60,675 nt of DNA from NCBI GenBank assembly GCA_023456105.1, contig JAEYAO010000010.1, positions 1-60,675 on the forward strand, read 5' to 3'. The position numbers and the translations under genes were made by a program. Each line of letters opens with the position of its first letter. Positions within the stretch are counted from its first letter, which is position 1. This document shows positions 10,099 through 20,291 of the stretch, piece after piece. Source of the DNA: Pseudomonadota bacterium (lineage in GTDB: Bacteria; Pseudomonadota; Alphaproteobacteria; Caulobacterales; Caulobacteraceae). Under the pieces are notes generated by a model, which saw nothing but the letters and a program-made list of their open reading frames with translations, was not told the origin of the DNA and searched no databases.

Positions 10099-11686
10099 TC
10101 CCGGCCTGACCGGAGACGACGAAACCCCGCCGAGGCGCGCCTTCCGCTTCGGCGGTTCGCGTCTGGGCGGCTTCATCCTGGCGCTGAACCTGCTGAGCCT
10201 GCTGATCCTCTTCGGCGGGGCCTTGCTGCTGAACGAGTTGTCGCGCGGCCTGGTGCAGGCGCGCCAGGAATCGTTGTCGGTGCAGGCCGAGCTCTTGTCC
10301 AACGTCCTGGGCGAACTGGCTATCACGCGCGGCGAGCCGTCGCCGGAGCTGGATCCGATCTCGGCCGCCCGTTGGCTGCGCGACAACTTCATCCCGCAGG
10401 GACAGCGGGTTCGACTCTACGACATCAACGGCCTGCTGGTCGCCGACAGCTATCAGGTGACCGAAGCCATTCCCGGCGCGCCCCTGCCGGACGCCCGTCC
10501 CGCAGGCACGCCGCAGCCTGAGCGGGATGTCGGCCTTGAGACGCTTGCCGCCCAGCGGCTGGAGCGCGCCAACCGCGAGCTGACCGCCGAGGTCGCAAAC
10601 GCCTTGGCGGGCCAGTCGCAGCAGACCCTGCGCCGCAATGAGGAGGGCGACCGGGTCGTCTCCGTCTCCATCCCCGTGCGCCACGTCAGCCAGGTGCTGG
10701 GCGTCCTGACGCTGGAGGCCGGCAACGTCGACGAGATCCTGGGCGCCCAGCGCCGCGCGCTGGTGCCCTTCGCCCTTGTAGCCCTGGGTGTGAACCTGCT
10801 GGCCAGCCTGCTGCTGCACCTGTTCGTGGCGCGGCCGGTGATGCGGCTGTCGGCGGCGGCGGACCAGGTGCGGCTGCAAAGGGCGCGCGCCATCAGCCTG
10901 CCGGACCTCGAAGACCGCAAGGACGAGATCGGTGATCTGGCGCGATCACTGGAGTCGATGACCGAGACCCTGTCGGCGCGGATGGACGCCATTGAGCGGT
11001 TCGCCGCCGACGTCAGCCACGAGATCAAGAACCCTCTGACCTCCATCCGCTCGGCGCTGGAGACGCTGCCGCTGGTCAAGACGGACGAGCAGCGCGAGCG
11101 CCTGACCAATCTGCTGCAGCAGGACGTCCGGCGGCTGGACCGGCTGATCACCGACATCTCCAACGCCTCTCGCCTCGACGCCGAACTGTCGCGCGAACGA
11201 CCACGCGCGGTCGAACTCAACACCCTGCTGCGCGACATCGTCTCCGTCTATGAGACCACGGCCAAGCCCGGCGATCCCACGGTGGCGTTCGAAGCCGGGG
11301 CCGAGCCGCAGCGCGTGATCGGCCGCGACGGGCCGCTGGGGCAGGTGTTCCGTAACCTGATCGACAACGCCCGCTCGTTCAGTCCGGCGGGCGGGATAGT
11401 GCGGGTCGTGCTTTCCGGCGCCGACAACGAGGCGCGCATCCTCATCGAGGACGACGGCCCCGGCGTTCCGTCCGAGAACCTGGAGACGGTGTTCGAGCGC
11501 TTCTACACGTCCCGGCCCAAGGGCGCGGCCTTCGGTTCCAACTCCGGATTGGGCCTGTCGATCGTGCGCCAGATCGTCGAGGCGCACGGCGGCCGTGTGT
11601 GGGCCGAAAACAGGACGAACGAACACGGCGAGGTGCAGGGCGCACGGTTCCAGGTGGTTCTCCCATCCGCCAGCCGTCGGCCGTGA
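10067..11686 (+). CDS. chvG: Sensor histidine kinase ChvG
   Basis: The ~539-residue kinase has TM1 (GGFILALNLLSLLILFGGAL), a periplasmic sensing domain of about 180 residues, TM2 (ALVPFALVALGVNLLASLLL) followed by HAMP, a HisKA box (FAADVSHEIKNPLTS, His is the phosphosite) and an ATPase domain with FRNLIDNARSFSP, DDGPGVP and GLGLSIVRQIVEAHGG. It phosphorylates ChvI. The first ATG in frame (10067) overlaps chvI by 32 nt and has only a weak ribosome site. A non-ATG start just after the chvI stop is possible, so the first ~15 residues are uncertain. Confidence 0.92.
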   Translation: MASATATAKADPGLTGDDETPPRRAFRFGGSRLGGFILALNLLSLLILFGGALLLNELSRGLVQARQESLSVQAELLSNVLGELAITRGEPSPELDPISAARWLRDNFIPQGQRVRLYDINGLLVADSYQVTEAIPGAPLPDARPAGTPQPERDVGLETLAAQRLERANRELTAEVANALAGQSQQTLRRNEEGDRVVSVSIPVRHVSQVLGVLTLEAGNVDEILGAQRRALVPFALVALGVNLLASLLLHLFVARPVMRLSAAADQVRLQRARAISLPDLEDRKDEIGDLARSLESMTETLSARMDAIERFAADVSHEIKNPLTSIRSALETLPLVKTDEQRERLTNLLQQDVRRLDRLITDISNASRLDAELSRERPRAVELNTLLRDIVSVYETTAKPGDPTVAFEAGAEPQRVIGRDGPLGQVFRNLIDNARSFSPAGGIVRVVLSGADNEARILIEDDGPGVPSENLETVFERFYTSRPKGAAFGSNSGLGLSIVRQIVEAHGGRVWAENRTNEHGEVQGARFQVVLPSASRRP

Positions 11687-12120
11687 CTGCGCCGCAGACG
11701 CCGCGCCAGCCGATCCACGCCACCACCGTGGCGAGGCTGTGCGGGGCCGAGTGGCGGGGGCTGATGCTTATGGGTCCGTCGGGCTCGGGAAAGAGCGACC
11801 TGGCCTTGCGCCTGATCGACGCGGGCTGGCGGCTGGTTGCGGACGACTACAGCCTGGTCTGGGCCTCGGGCGGGCGGCTCTACGCCACATCGCCTTCCGC
11901 GATCGCCGGCCGCATCGAAGCGCGGGGTCTCGGGATCATCCGAGCGTCCACCCGGCCCATGGCTCGGATCGCCGCCGTGATCGCCTGCGCCGAGCCGATC
12001 GAGCGCCTGCCGGAGCCGGAGACGCACGTCCTGGAGGGTGTCGCCGTCCCCTTGTTCAGGCTGAACCCGTTCGCCGCCTCGGCCGCGGTGCTGGCGGCGC
12101 GGGCGCTTCAGACGCTTTGA
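11683..12120 (+). CDS. hprK: HPr kinase/phosphorylase, short alphaproteobacterial form
   Basis: At 145 residues this is about half the length of Firmicutes HprK and corresponds to the C-terminal catalytic domain alone. The P-loop GPSGSGKS is at residues 31-38, followed by LALRLIDAGWRLVADD and IEARGLGII. It phosphorylates HPr on serine. The GTG start overlaps the chvG stop as GTGA (11683-11686), indicating translational coupling. EIIA and HPr lie directly downstream. Confidence 0.92.
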   Translation: MTAPQTPRQPIHATTVARLCGAEWRGLMLMGPSGSGKSDLALRLIDAGWRLVADDYSLVWASGGRLYATSPSAIAGRIEARGLGIIRASTRPMARIAAVIACAEPIERLPEPETHVLEGVAVPLFRLNPFAASAAVLAARALQTL

Positions 12121-12234
12121 CCCTGCGCCGTATAGGTCTATGACGTTCCGCTTGCGGTCCCTATCGGGCGCGTCCGTCCTCCTCCGGCGGCCGCAGCCGA
12201 GGGACGGTTGGGGCGGGATGCGAGTGAAGCCTTC

Positions 12235-12639
12235 ATGATCGGCCTGGTGATCGTCACCCACGGGGGGCTGGCGTCCGAGTTCCTTCTGGCGATGGAGCAT
12301 GTGGTCGGCCCGCAGCGCGGGGTCGCCGCCATCTGCATCGGCCCGGAAGACGACATGGAGCGCCGTCGCCGCGACATCGTCGACGCCGCCGCCGCCGTGG
12401 ACGACGGCGACGGTGTGATCCTGCTGACCGACATGTTCGGCGGCACGCCCTCGAACCTGGCCATCTCGGTGATGGAGCAGACGCGGGCCGAGGTGATCGC
12501 CGGCCTGAACCTGCCGATGCTGATCAAGCTGGCCGGGGTGCGCACGCGCGAGCCGCTGGAGGTCTGCGTCGCCCACGCCCAGGACGCCGGGCGCAAATAC
12601 ATCTCGGTCGCCTCCTGGGTGCTGGCGGGCGAGAAATGA
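12235..12639 (+). CDS. PTS EIIA component, mannose family (PtsM-like)
   Basis: The 134-residue protein begins MIGLVIVTHGGLASEFL, with the phosphorylatable His at residue 9, and has the EIIA-Man motif LTDMFGGTPSNLA near residue 62. No sugar-specific EIIB or EIIC lies nearby, so it belongs to the regulatory rather than a transport PTS. It is separated from hprK by 114 nt in which I see no gene. Its stop overlaps the ptsH start (ATGA). Confidence 0.92.
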   Translation: MIGLVIVTHGGLASEFLLAMEHVVGPQRGVAAICIGPEDDMERRRRDIVDAAAAVDDGDGVILLTDMFGGTPSNLAISVMEQTRAEVIAGLNLPMLIKLAGVRTREPLEVCVAHAQDAGRKYISVASWVLAGEK

Positions 12640-12914
12640 GCGAGCGCGCGGCCGCCACCCTGGGCATCTGCAATGCGCGGGGTCTGCACGCCCGCGCCTC
12701 GGCCAAGTTCGTCAAGCTGGCCTCCGGCTTCGACAGCGAGATCCAGGTCACCCGCGACGGGGTGACCGTGGACGCCCGTTCGATCATGGGCCTGCTGATG
12801 TTGGGCGCCGGAAAGGGCAGCGAGGTCGGCGTGGTCGCCGAAGGGCCGGACGCGCAGGAGGCCATCGACGCGCTGATCGATCTGGTCGCCCGCCGTTTCG
12901 ACGAGGACCAGTAG
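12636..12914 (+). CDS. ptsH: PTS phosphocarrier protein HPr
   Basis: The 92-residue protein has the active site NARGLHARAS with His18 and the regulatory serine region DARSIMGLLML with Ser49, the expected target of HprK encoded just upstream. It passes phosphate from enzyme I (not in this window) to EIIA. The start overlaps the EIIA stop as ATGA. Both key residues are intact, so two-site control is expected. Confidence 0.95.
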   Translation: MSERAAATLGICNARGLHARASAKFVKLASGFDSEIQVTRDGVTVDARSIMGLLMLGAGKGSEVGVVAEGPDAQEAIDALIDLVARRFDEDQ

Positions 12915-12921
12915 TCGCCGG

Positions 12922-14022
12922 CTAGAGGCCCAGCGCGCGCTTGATGTCGCGCCAGTCGATGTATTTGAAGTTCTGGGTGCCGACGTCGTTGATGTCGTCC
13001 TGAACCACCACCAGGCCTTCGGGGAAGGGACCGACCGGCCCGCCCTGCGCATCCAGCCCGTCAGTGCCGGTCACCCGGTCGACCGCGCCGTCCGTGACCA
13101 CGAACCGCCCCACATAGTCGGGCTGCGCGCCGTCGATGCGCCAGACGGGGAAGGTCGAGTCGCCTTGGCTGGAGCCGATCAGATAGCGGGCTGAGCCGTC
13201 CTGCAGGATCGTCAGCCCCTCGGCGTCCGCAACCAGGCGGCCCGGCGCGATCGGCTGGACCAGGGTCCGGCGAGCGCCGGTCGAAGGGTCGAGATCATAG
13301 CGCCATACGCCGACGTTCTCTTCGCCGAGATACAGGGCGTTTGTCGGCTCGTCGGCGGCGCAGCCTTCCGAGATGGTGCCGATCTCGAACCGGCGCACCT
13401 CGCGCGAGGCGGGCTGACCATTCGCATCGGCCGTTACGACGAACTGCCGCACCTCGCCCTCGTGCCCGACCAGGATGGCGTGAATCTCAGCTCCACGACG
13501 CGCGAAGCAGAAGCCGTAGGGCTCCACCACGTCCGAGGTGATACGGCCCCAAGGCCTGACGGCGTTAGCCGCGTCGCCGGCCGCCGGATCGAACAGATAC
13601 AGCGAAACGCCTTCGCGGCCCGGTGTGCGGTCGCTGGCGCCCAGCAGCACCTGCGGACGTCCGCCGACGCTCAGGCCTTCGACCAGATCGACGTTGTTCA
13701 GCAAGCCCTCGGGCAGGAACTGAAGCACCTCGCCGTCCAGTCCGTATATGTAGAGGCCGGCCTTCTTGTCCGTGCCCGCCACAAAGCCCGGCGTGCGCAC
13801 GCCCTTGACCATCACCGGCGTCGTCGAGGCGAAGATGGCGGGATCGTCGGCGGCGTCCTCGCCGGCGGTGCCGACGGACGGCGTCTCCAGCACAGCCTGC
13901 ACCGGCGAGCCCTGCCCGATCACGCCCTCGCCCTCGCCTTGATAGTCGACCTCGTGGGTGGCGCAGGCGCCGAGCAGGGCGAGAAGGCAGGCTGGGGCCG
14001 CGAGGCTGATCGTCCGGGACAT
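12922..14022 (-). CDS. Beta-propeller phytase (3-phytase), lipoprotein
   Basis: The 366-residue protein has a lipobox signal (ALLGAC, Cys19) and the phytase propeller pattern: DDPAIFAS near residue 60, repeated blades such as GLYIYGLDGE and NNVDLVEG, and a C-terminal WRDIKRALGL. This family releases phosphate from phytate with Ca2+ ions. It would sit at the outer or inner membrane facing the periplasm or outside. It is divergent from a TonB-dependent receptor, a pairing that fits phytate or Ca-phytate use. Confidence 0.88.
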   Translation of the reverse strand: MSRTISLAAPACLLALLGACATHEVDYQGEGEGVIGQGSPVQAVLETPSVGTAGEDAADDPAIFASTTPVMVKGVRTPGFVAGTDKKAGLYIYGLDGEVLQFLPEGLLNNVDLVEGLSVGGRPQVLLGASDRTPGREGVSLYLFDPAAGDAANAVRPWGRITSDVVEPYGFCFARRGAEIHAILVGHEGEVRQFVVTADANGQPASREVRRFEIGTISEGCAADEPTNALYLGEENVGVWRYDLDPSTGARRTLVQPIAPGRLVADAEGLTILQDGSARYLIGSSQGDSTFPVWRIDGAQPDYVGRFVVTDGAVDRVTGTDGLDAQGGPVGPFPEGLVVVQDDINDVGTQNFKYIDWRDIKRALGL

Positions 14023-14107
14023 GACGGTTCCTTTCGTTAGATGCGGCTTCCTTCGGCACAGCTTGTCTGCAGGTCAACGGCGCCTGTGTGACGCTTCGAC
14101 TTCCACT

Positions 14108-14123
14108 GGATGACAAATCATCC
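14108..14123. promoter_or_regulatory. Inverted repeat in the phytase/receptor intergenic region
   Basis: GGATGACAAATCATCC is a perfect 6-bp inverted repeat with a 4-nt spacer. It lies 85 nt before the phytase start and 139 nt before the receptor start, a suitable place for a shared operator. No clear Pho box was found in the 240-nt gap. The regulator is unknown. Confidence 0.35.
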
Positions 14124-14262
14124 GCCATAGGAGCAGTCGTCATTCATCGGTGTGAAATTCGAAGACTCAGCGTCTCGCAACCGTCGCTTTGGCGTCGCCG
14201 CCTGCGGCTAAGCGCCGCTTGCATCGGCTAGGCGAAGCGTCGCCGGCCTCGGGGATTTGATC

Positions 14263-16520
14263 ATGAAACTTCACCTGCTGATGGGCGCAGCCTTCGCCCC
14301 CCTGGCGATCGCCATGCCGGCTTTCGCCGCCGAGCCCGTCGTTGCTCCGGTGGTGCAGCCGCAGGATCGCGGTCCCGTCACGGCGCTGGATGAGGTTATC
14401 GTCACCGGTGAGCCGCAGGTTCGCAATCGCACCGACGACGCGGTTCCCACCCTGTCCTACGACCTGGAATATTTTCAGCGCTTCGAGCCTCTGACCGCTG
14501 GGGACGCCCTGAAGCGCGTGCCGTCCGTCGCCTTCCTGTCGGACGTGCTGGAATCCGACGGCGTGCGTCTGCGCGGGCTCGATCCCGGCTACACCCAGAT
14601 CCTGATCAATGGCGAGCGGGTGCCGGGCGCGGGCGTGGATCGCTCCTTCTTTGTCGACCGTATCCCCGCCGAGCTGATCGAGCGGGTCGAGGTGGTCCGT
14701 TCGTCTTCGGCTAACCGCTCTGGCGATGCGGTCGCGGGCGCCATCAACATCGTGCTGCGCGACGCGCTCAGCCTGGACGGCGGCTACGTTCGTCTGGGCG
14801 CGCTGAAGTGGGACGACAGCGAATACGGCGAGTTCGGCGGCACCGCCGGCGCCGTGTGGGGCGGCGAGGTCGGACCCGGCCGCCTGCTGCTCGGCGCCAA
14901 TGTCCAGGATCGCCGCAATCCCAAGGAGAAGTTCAGCCAACGCTTCGACGAGCCGAACGGCGAACTCGACAACGTCGAGGTCCAGACGGATACCCGCGAC
15001 GGCACCGACTATTCGCTGAACGGCTCCTACCAGATGGAAGTCGGCGGCGGGATGCTGGACCTGTCGGGCGTCTTCGTGCGCACCGACCGCTACCAGGACG
15101 AGGACTCGCTGGAATACGCCGGGGGCGTGCAGACCGCCGAGAACCTGGTCAGCAGCAGCGACAACGACCTGGACATCCGCACCGACAACCTGTCGCTGAA
15201 CGCACGCTACGACATCAACATGCTGGGCGGCGAGACGCACTTCCGCCTGGGCTACGCCGACATCGACGACCAGCAGTTCGAATTCGAGGACGAGCTGAAC
15301 TTCGAGGACGCCGAGTTCGAATCCGCCCGTACCCTGACGGACCTGAAGGACGAGGAATGGTCCGGCCGCATTTCGCACGAGCGCAACTTCGGCGGCGTCG
15401 TGCTCGAGGTCGGCTTCGACTACATCGACAAGACCCGTGACACCCTGATCCAGGAATCCGGCGCCGACGGCGATCTGGACGACGCGCCGGCCGCCGAAGG
15501 GGACTTCTCCGATTACGAGCCTGTGACGGGTGGTTTCAGCACCATCGAGGAGACCCGCTTCGACCCCTATGTCATGCTGTCGGGCGAGCAGGGGCGCGCC
15601 AAGTGGGAGGCCGGTCTTCGCTATGAAACGACCGACACAACCATCACGGACGAAACCGCCGACGCAGTCAGCCGCGTCACCGACAACGACTATGGCGTGC
15701 TGCTGCCGTCGGCCAGTCTGCGGTTTGCCCTGAACGAGCGCGACCGGCTGACGCTTTCGGTCGCGCGCACCGTCCGCCGCCCGGACTTCAACGCCCTGTC
15801 GCCGGCGTTGCTGGAGGAAGAGGTCGGCGACAGCGACTTCATCGGCAATCCGGACCTGGAGCCGGAAACCGCCTGGGGCGTGGACGTGGGCGTCGAGCGT
15901 CGCTTGGGTCGCCGCGGGGTGATCGGACTGAACGCCTTCTATCGCGACATCAGCGACCTGATCGAGAACGTCAACACCGGCGCCGAGGGCAGCGAAGGCG
16001 AGGGGACGTTCGTCTACAGCGTCGACAACGTCGGCGACGGCGAAGTCTGGGGCGTCGAATTCGACCTGTCCACGCCGCTGGACTTCATCGGCATGGAACG
16101 ACGGGCGTCTTCCTGAACTACTCCTGGCTGGACAGCGCCGTGGACGACCTCCTGGGCGAGCGCCGCTTCAACTCGCAGTCGGACTATGTGCTGAACGCGG
16201 GCTTCACCCACGACATCCCGAGCTGGGGCGCGGCTTTCGGCGCCACCTATCGCAAGCAGGGCGACGCCTATTCGCGGGTGATCGCGGAGGAGGTCGTGAC
16301 CTCCTACGGCGCCGACCTCGAAATTTTTATCGAGAAGAAGGTGGCCGACAACATCGTGGTGCGCTTCACCGGATCTAACCTGCTGAACGCGTCCAAGGAC
16401 GAAACCTTCGACAAGTTCGACAATCTGGCCGACCAGATTGACCGCGACTACGACGAGTTTGAACTCGAGACCGAGGAAGCCGGTCCCTGGTTCCAGGTCG
16501 TGGCGCGCATGGCGTTCTGA
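14263..16520 (+). pseudogene. TonB-dependent receptor with a frameshift near 16096-16101
   Basis: Frame 1 encodes 617 residues: a signal peptide (MKLHLLMGAAFAPLAIAMPAFA), the plug domain (LDEVIVTGEP, LRGLDPGYTQILINGERVPG, RSSSANRSGDAVAGAINIVL) and most of a beta-barrel, ending early at 16114-16116. The barrel resumes in frame 3 with TGVFLNYSWLDS from 16101 and ends with VVARMAF, the C-terminal Phe of an outer-membrane barrel. One missing base around 16096-16100 explains both. Restored, it would be ~752 residues. Either the gene is recently broken or the base is a sequence error. It probably imports a phytase-linked ligand. Confidence 0.85.
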
Positions 16521-16546
16521 GGCTGACGGCTAATGTGGACGCAAAG

Positions 16547-16574
16547 AGGCCGGGCGGCGACGCCCGGCCTTTTT
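16547..16574 (+). terminator. Rho-independent terminator after the TonB-dependent receptor
   Basis: A 10-bp perfect stem (16547-16556 with 16561-16570) around a GCGA loop is followed by TTTT. It lies 26 nt past the restored receptor stop at 16520, which supports that stop as the true end of the receptor. Confidence 0.9.
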
Positions 16575-16622
16575 GTCGGCTTCGCCAATGGTCGAAAGAG
16601 GGATCGATGTCGCGGCTTGCGG

Positions 16623-16650
16623 TTGATTCCGACGGGTCGGGCGCTAGTGT
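16623..16650 (+). promoter_or_regulatory. Candidate promoter of lpd
   Basis: TTGATT at 16623-16628 and TAGTGT at 16645-16650 are 16 nt apart. The -10 sits inside GCTAGTGT, close to the Caulobacter GCTANAWC element. It is 45 nt before the lpd start. Confidence 0.35.
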
Positions 16651-16694
16651 CCGAGCCGCCTTCCCCTGCGCTTTGAAGAACCCCTGAGGACACC

Positions 16695-18101
<1,407 letters not shown>

Positions 18102-18126
18102 TCGGCCGGACAGAGGAGGCGCGGTC

Positions 18127-18918
18127 ATGGATCTGAAACTGACGGGCAGGCGGGCGCTGATCTGCGGCGGCTCCAGCGGCCTGGGCCGAGCGGTGGCTGC
18201 GGCGCTGGTAGGCGAGGGGGCGCACGTCATCCTGCTGTCCCGCAACGCCGAAGCACTGAAGGCCGTCGCGGACGAGCTCAGCGCGGAGGGGCCGGGCCGC
18301 GCCGGCTTCGTCGCCGCCGACCTGGCCGATCATGACGCCCTTCTGGCGAGTGTGGACGAGGCGGAGCGTCAGCTGGGCGGATCGATCGAAATTCTGCTGA
18401 ACAACACGGGCGGGCCGCCGCCGTCCGGCGTTTCCGGGCTCGATCCATCCGTATGGCGCGAGCATTTCGAGTCCATGGTGCTGTCGGTGTTCCGTCTGAC
18501 CGACCGGGTGCTGCCGGCGATGCGGCAGGCCGGATGGGGCCGCATCCTGAACGTGGCCTCCATCACGGTGGTCGAGCCCTCGGCCGTGCTGGGCGTGTCC
18601 AACACCCTGCGCGCCTCGGTCGCCGCCTGGGCCAAGACCCTGTCGAACGAGGTCGCGGCCGACGGCGTGACCGTCAACACCCTGCTGCCCGGCCGCATCG
18701 ACACCCCCCGCATCGAGCGGCTGGACAGGGCGGCGGCCGAACGCACGGGCGTGACGCCCGAGCAGGCGCGCGCCGAGGCGGTCAGGACCATCCCCGCCGG
18801 CCGTCTTGGCGCGACCGAGGAGTTCGGCGCGACCGCCGCCTTTCTGGCCAGTCCGCTGGGCGCCTACATCACCGGCTCGCTGATCCGGCTGGACGGCGGC
18901 GCGATCAAGGCGATCTGA
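18127..18918 (+). CDS. Short-chain dehydrogenase/reductase, divergent active site
   Basis: The 263-residue protein has the SDR nucleotide motif GGSSGLG (residues 14-20), LNNTGG and a C-terminal GSLIRLDGG. The usual catalytic YxxxK is replaced: the aligned positions are Ser158 and Arg162 (VSNTLRAS), while the catalytic-type Ser145 is kept. A group of divergent SDRs with this LSN..R pattern exists, so this looks like a subfamily feature rather than decay. The substrate is unknown. It may form an operon with lpd, 25 nt upstream. Confidence 0.85.
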   Translation: MDLKLTGRRALICGGSSGLGRAVAAALVGEGAHVILLSRNAEALKAVADELSAEGPGRAGFVAADLADHDALLASVDEAERQLGGSIEILLNNTGGPPPSGVSGLDPSVWREHFESMVLSVFRLTDRVLPAMRQAGWGRILNVASITVVEPSAVLGVSNTLRASVAAWAKTLSNEVAADGVTVNTLLPGRIDTPRIERLDRAAAERTGVTPEQARAEAVRTIPAGRLGATEEFGATAAFLASPLGAYITGSLIRLDGGAIKAI

Positions 18919-18981
18919 GCGGAGGGCGGCTCGCCGCCGGATCGACGGTCTGCTATCCTTCGGCGAAGACAGGAGGGTGCG

Positions 18982-19335
18982 ATGATCGTTTCTTTGTTCC
19001 TGCTGACCGCCCTGCAGGCGGCGCCCGTCGCTGCGGAGCCGAGCCGATCGGGCGTCATGGCCTGGCGGACGCCCCAGCCTGAATCCTCCGCCTGCGACGC
19101 GCTGCTGCGGGAGGCCGGCCTGGATCCGCAACCGACCCCGGAGGGCCGATCCTCCTTGCTGGACCGATCGCCGGATCGCGGAGAGGCGCGTCGCTACCTG
19201 CTGCTGGATCGGCGCTACCGTGGATGCCCGGCGCCCATCAGCTTCGACGTTCCGAACCAGCCCCGCGCGCTGGGCCGCGAGTGGGGTCGCGTGCCTGAAC
19301 CGTCGCAGGCGCCGTCCGCCTCGCCTCAGCGCTGA
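18982..19335 (+). CDS. Small exported protein of unknown function
   Basis: The 117-residue protein starts with a short signal peptide (MIVSLFLLTALQAAPVAA) and has two cysteines in the mature part (SSACDALL and RYRGCPAP), which could form a disulfide. The start has a strong AGGAGG ribosome site at 18971-18976. I recognise no family. Its 3' end overlaps the convergent dehydrogenase gene by 10 nt. Confidence 0.7.
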   Translation: MIVSLFLLTALQAAPVAAEPSRSGVMAWRTPQPESSACDALLREAGLDPQPTPEGRSSLLDRSPDRGEARRYLLLDRRYRGCPAPISFDVPNQPRALGREWGRVPEPSQAPSASPQR

Positions 19336-20282
19336 TCTGAAGGAACCGGGGTCAGGGCGGCGTCTCCGGACAGAACGGCCTCAAGGTTGGCGATCATCAG
19401 GTCCGCCATCGCCGTGCGCGCCTCCACCGTGGCCGAGGCCATGTGCGGCGTCAGCACCGTGCGGTCGCTGTCGATCAGGGCCTGGGGCACGTGGGGCTCG
19501 CCGTCGAAGACGTCCAGCCCCGCGCCGCCAAGCCGACCCTCCCGCAGCGCGGCGATCAGGGCGGCCTGATCCACGACCTCGCCCCGCGCGATGTTGATCA
19601 ACACGCCTTGCGGGCCCAGCGCCTCGATGACCTCGGCCGAGACCAGGCCTCGCGTGGCGTCACCTCCGGGCACCGCGACCACCAGCACGTCCACGTCTCG
19701 AGCAAGGGCGAGAAGGTCCGGCTCGTGCCTCCAGGGCGCGCCTTCCACCGGCCGGCGGGTGTGATAGGCGAGCGAGCGGGCCAGAGGCGCCAGCCGCCGC
19801 GCGATGGCGGTTCCGATTCGGCCCAGGCCCAGCACGCCGTAGCGGAGACCGCTGGCGCTGCGCCTCAGCGGCAGAGACCCCTCGCTGGGCCAGCGCCTGG
19901 CCCGAACATAGGCGTCGGCGGCAGGCAGGCCTCGCAGCACCGACAGCACCAGTCCGAGCGCCACGTCGGCCACGTCGTCGTCCAGCACCTCGGGCGTATG
20001 GGTCACGACGACCCCGCGCGCCTGGGCGTGCGCCACGTCCACCAGATCATAGCCGACGGCGTGAACCGCCACGATCTTCAGCGCCGGCAAGGCGTCAATC
20101 AATCGGGCGTCGACGGGCCATCCACCGGACGCCGCCACGGCGACGATGCGACCCGCGACCTCAGCCGGGGCCAGGCCGTCGGATCCTGGCCGATGCAGCG
20201 TCCAGCCGCGATCGGCCGCCCGCTGTTCCAGCAACCGCTCGGCCAAAGCCGGCACGCCAAGGACCAGGATGTCGATGCTCAT
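19326..20282 (-). CDS. D-isomer-specific 2-hydroxyacid dehydrogenase
   Basis: The 318-residue protein has the NAD(P) motif YGVLGLGRIGTAIA, the NIARGEVVD segment and the catalytic Arg...Glu...His set ending at the His of TPHMASAT. The family reduces 2-oxoacids such as glyoxylate or hydroxypyruvate. The length fits GhrB-like enzymes but the substrate cannot be read from sequence. It is 9 nt downstream of xerC on the same strand and probably in its operon. Confidence 0.9.
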   Translation of the reverse strand: MSIDILVLGVPALAERLLEQRAADRGWTLHRPGSDGLAPAEVAGRIVAVAASGGWPVDARLIDALPALKIVAVHAVGYDLVDVAHAQARGVVVTHTPEVLDDDVADVALGLVLSVLRGLPAADAYVRARRWPSEGSLPLRRSASGLRYGVLGLGRIGTAIARRLAPLARSLAYHTRRPVEGAPWRHEPDLLALARDVDVLVVAVPGGDATRGLVSAEVIEALGPQGVLINIARGEVVDQAALIAALREGRLGGAGLDVFDGEPHVPQALIDSDRTVLTPHMASATVEARTAMADLMIANLEAVLSGDAALTPVPSDQR

Positions 20283-20291
20283 GCGCCCCTT

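Noticed and set aside
14023..14262. A Pho box between the phytase and the receptor
   Set aside because: TGTCA-like half sites are present, but no pair has the 11-nt repeat spacing expected for PhoB.
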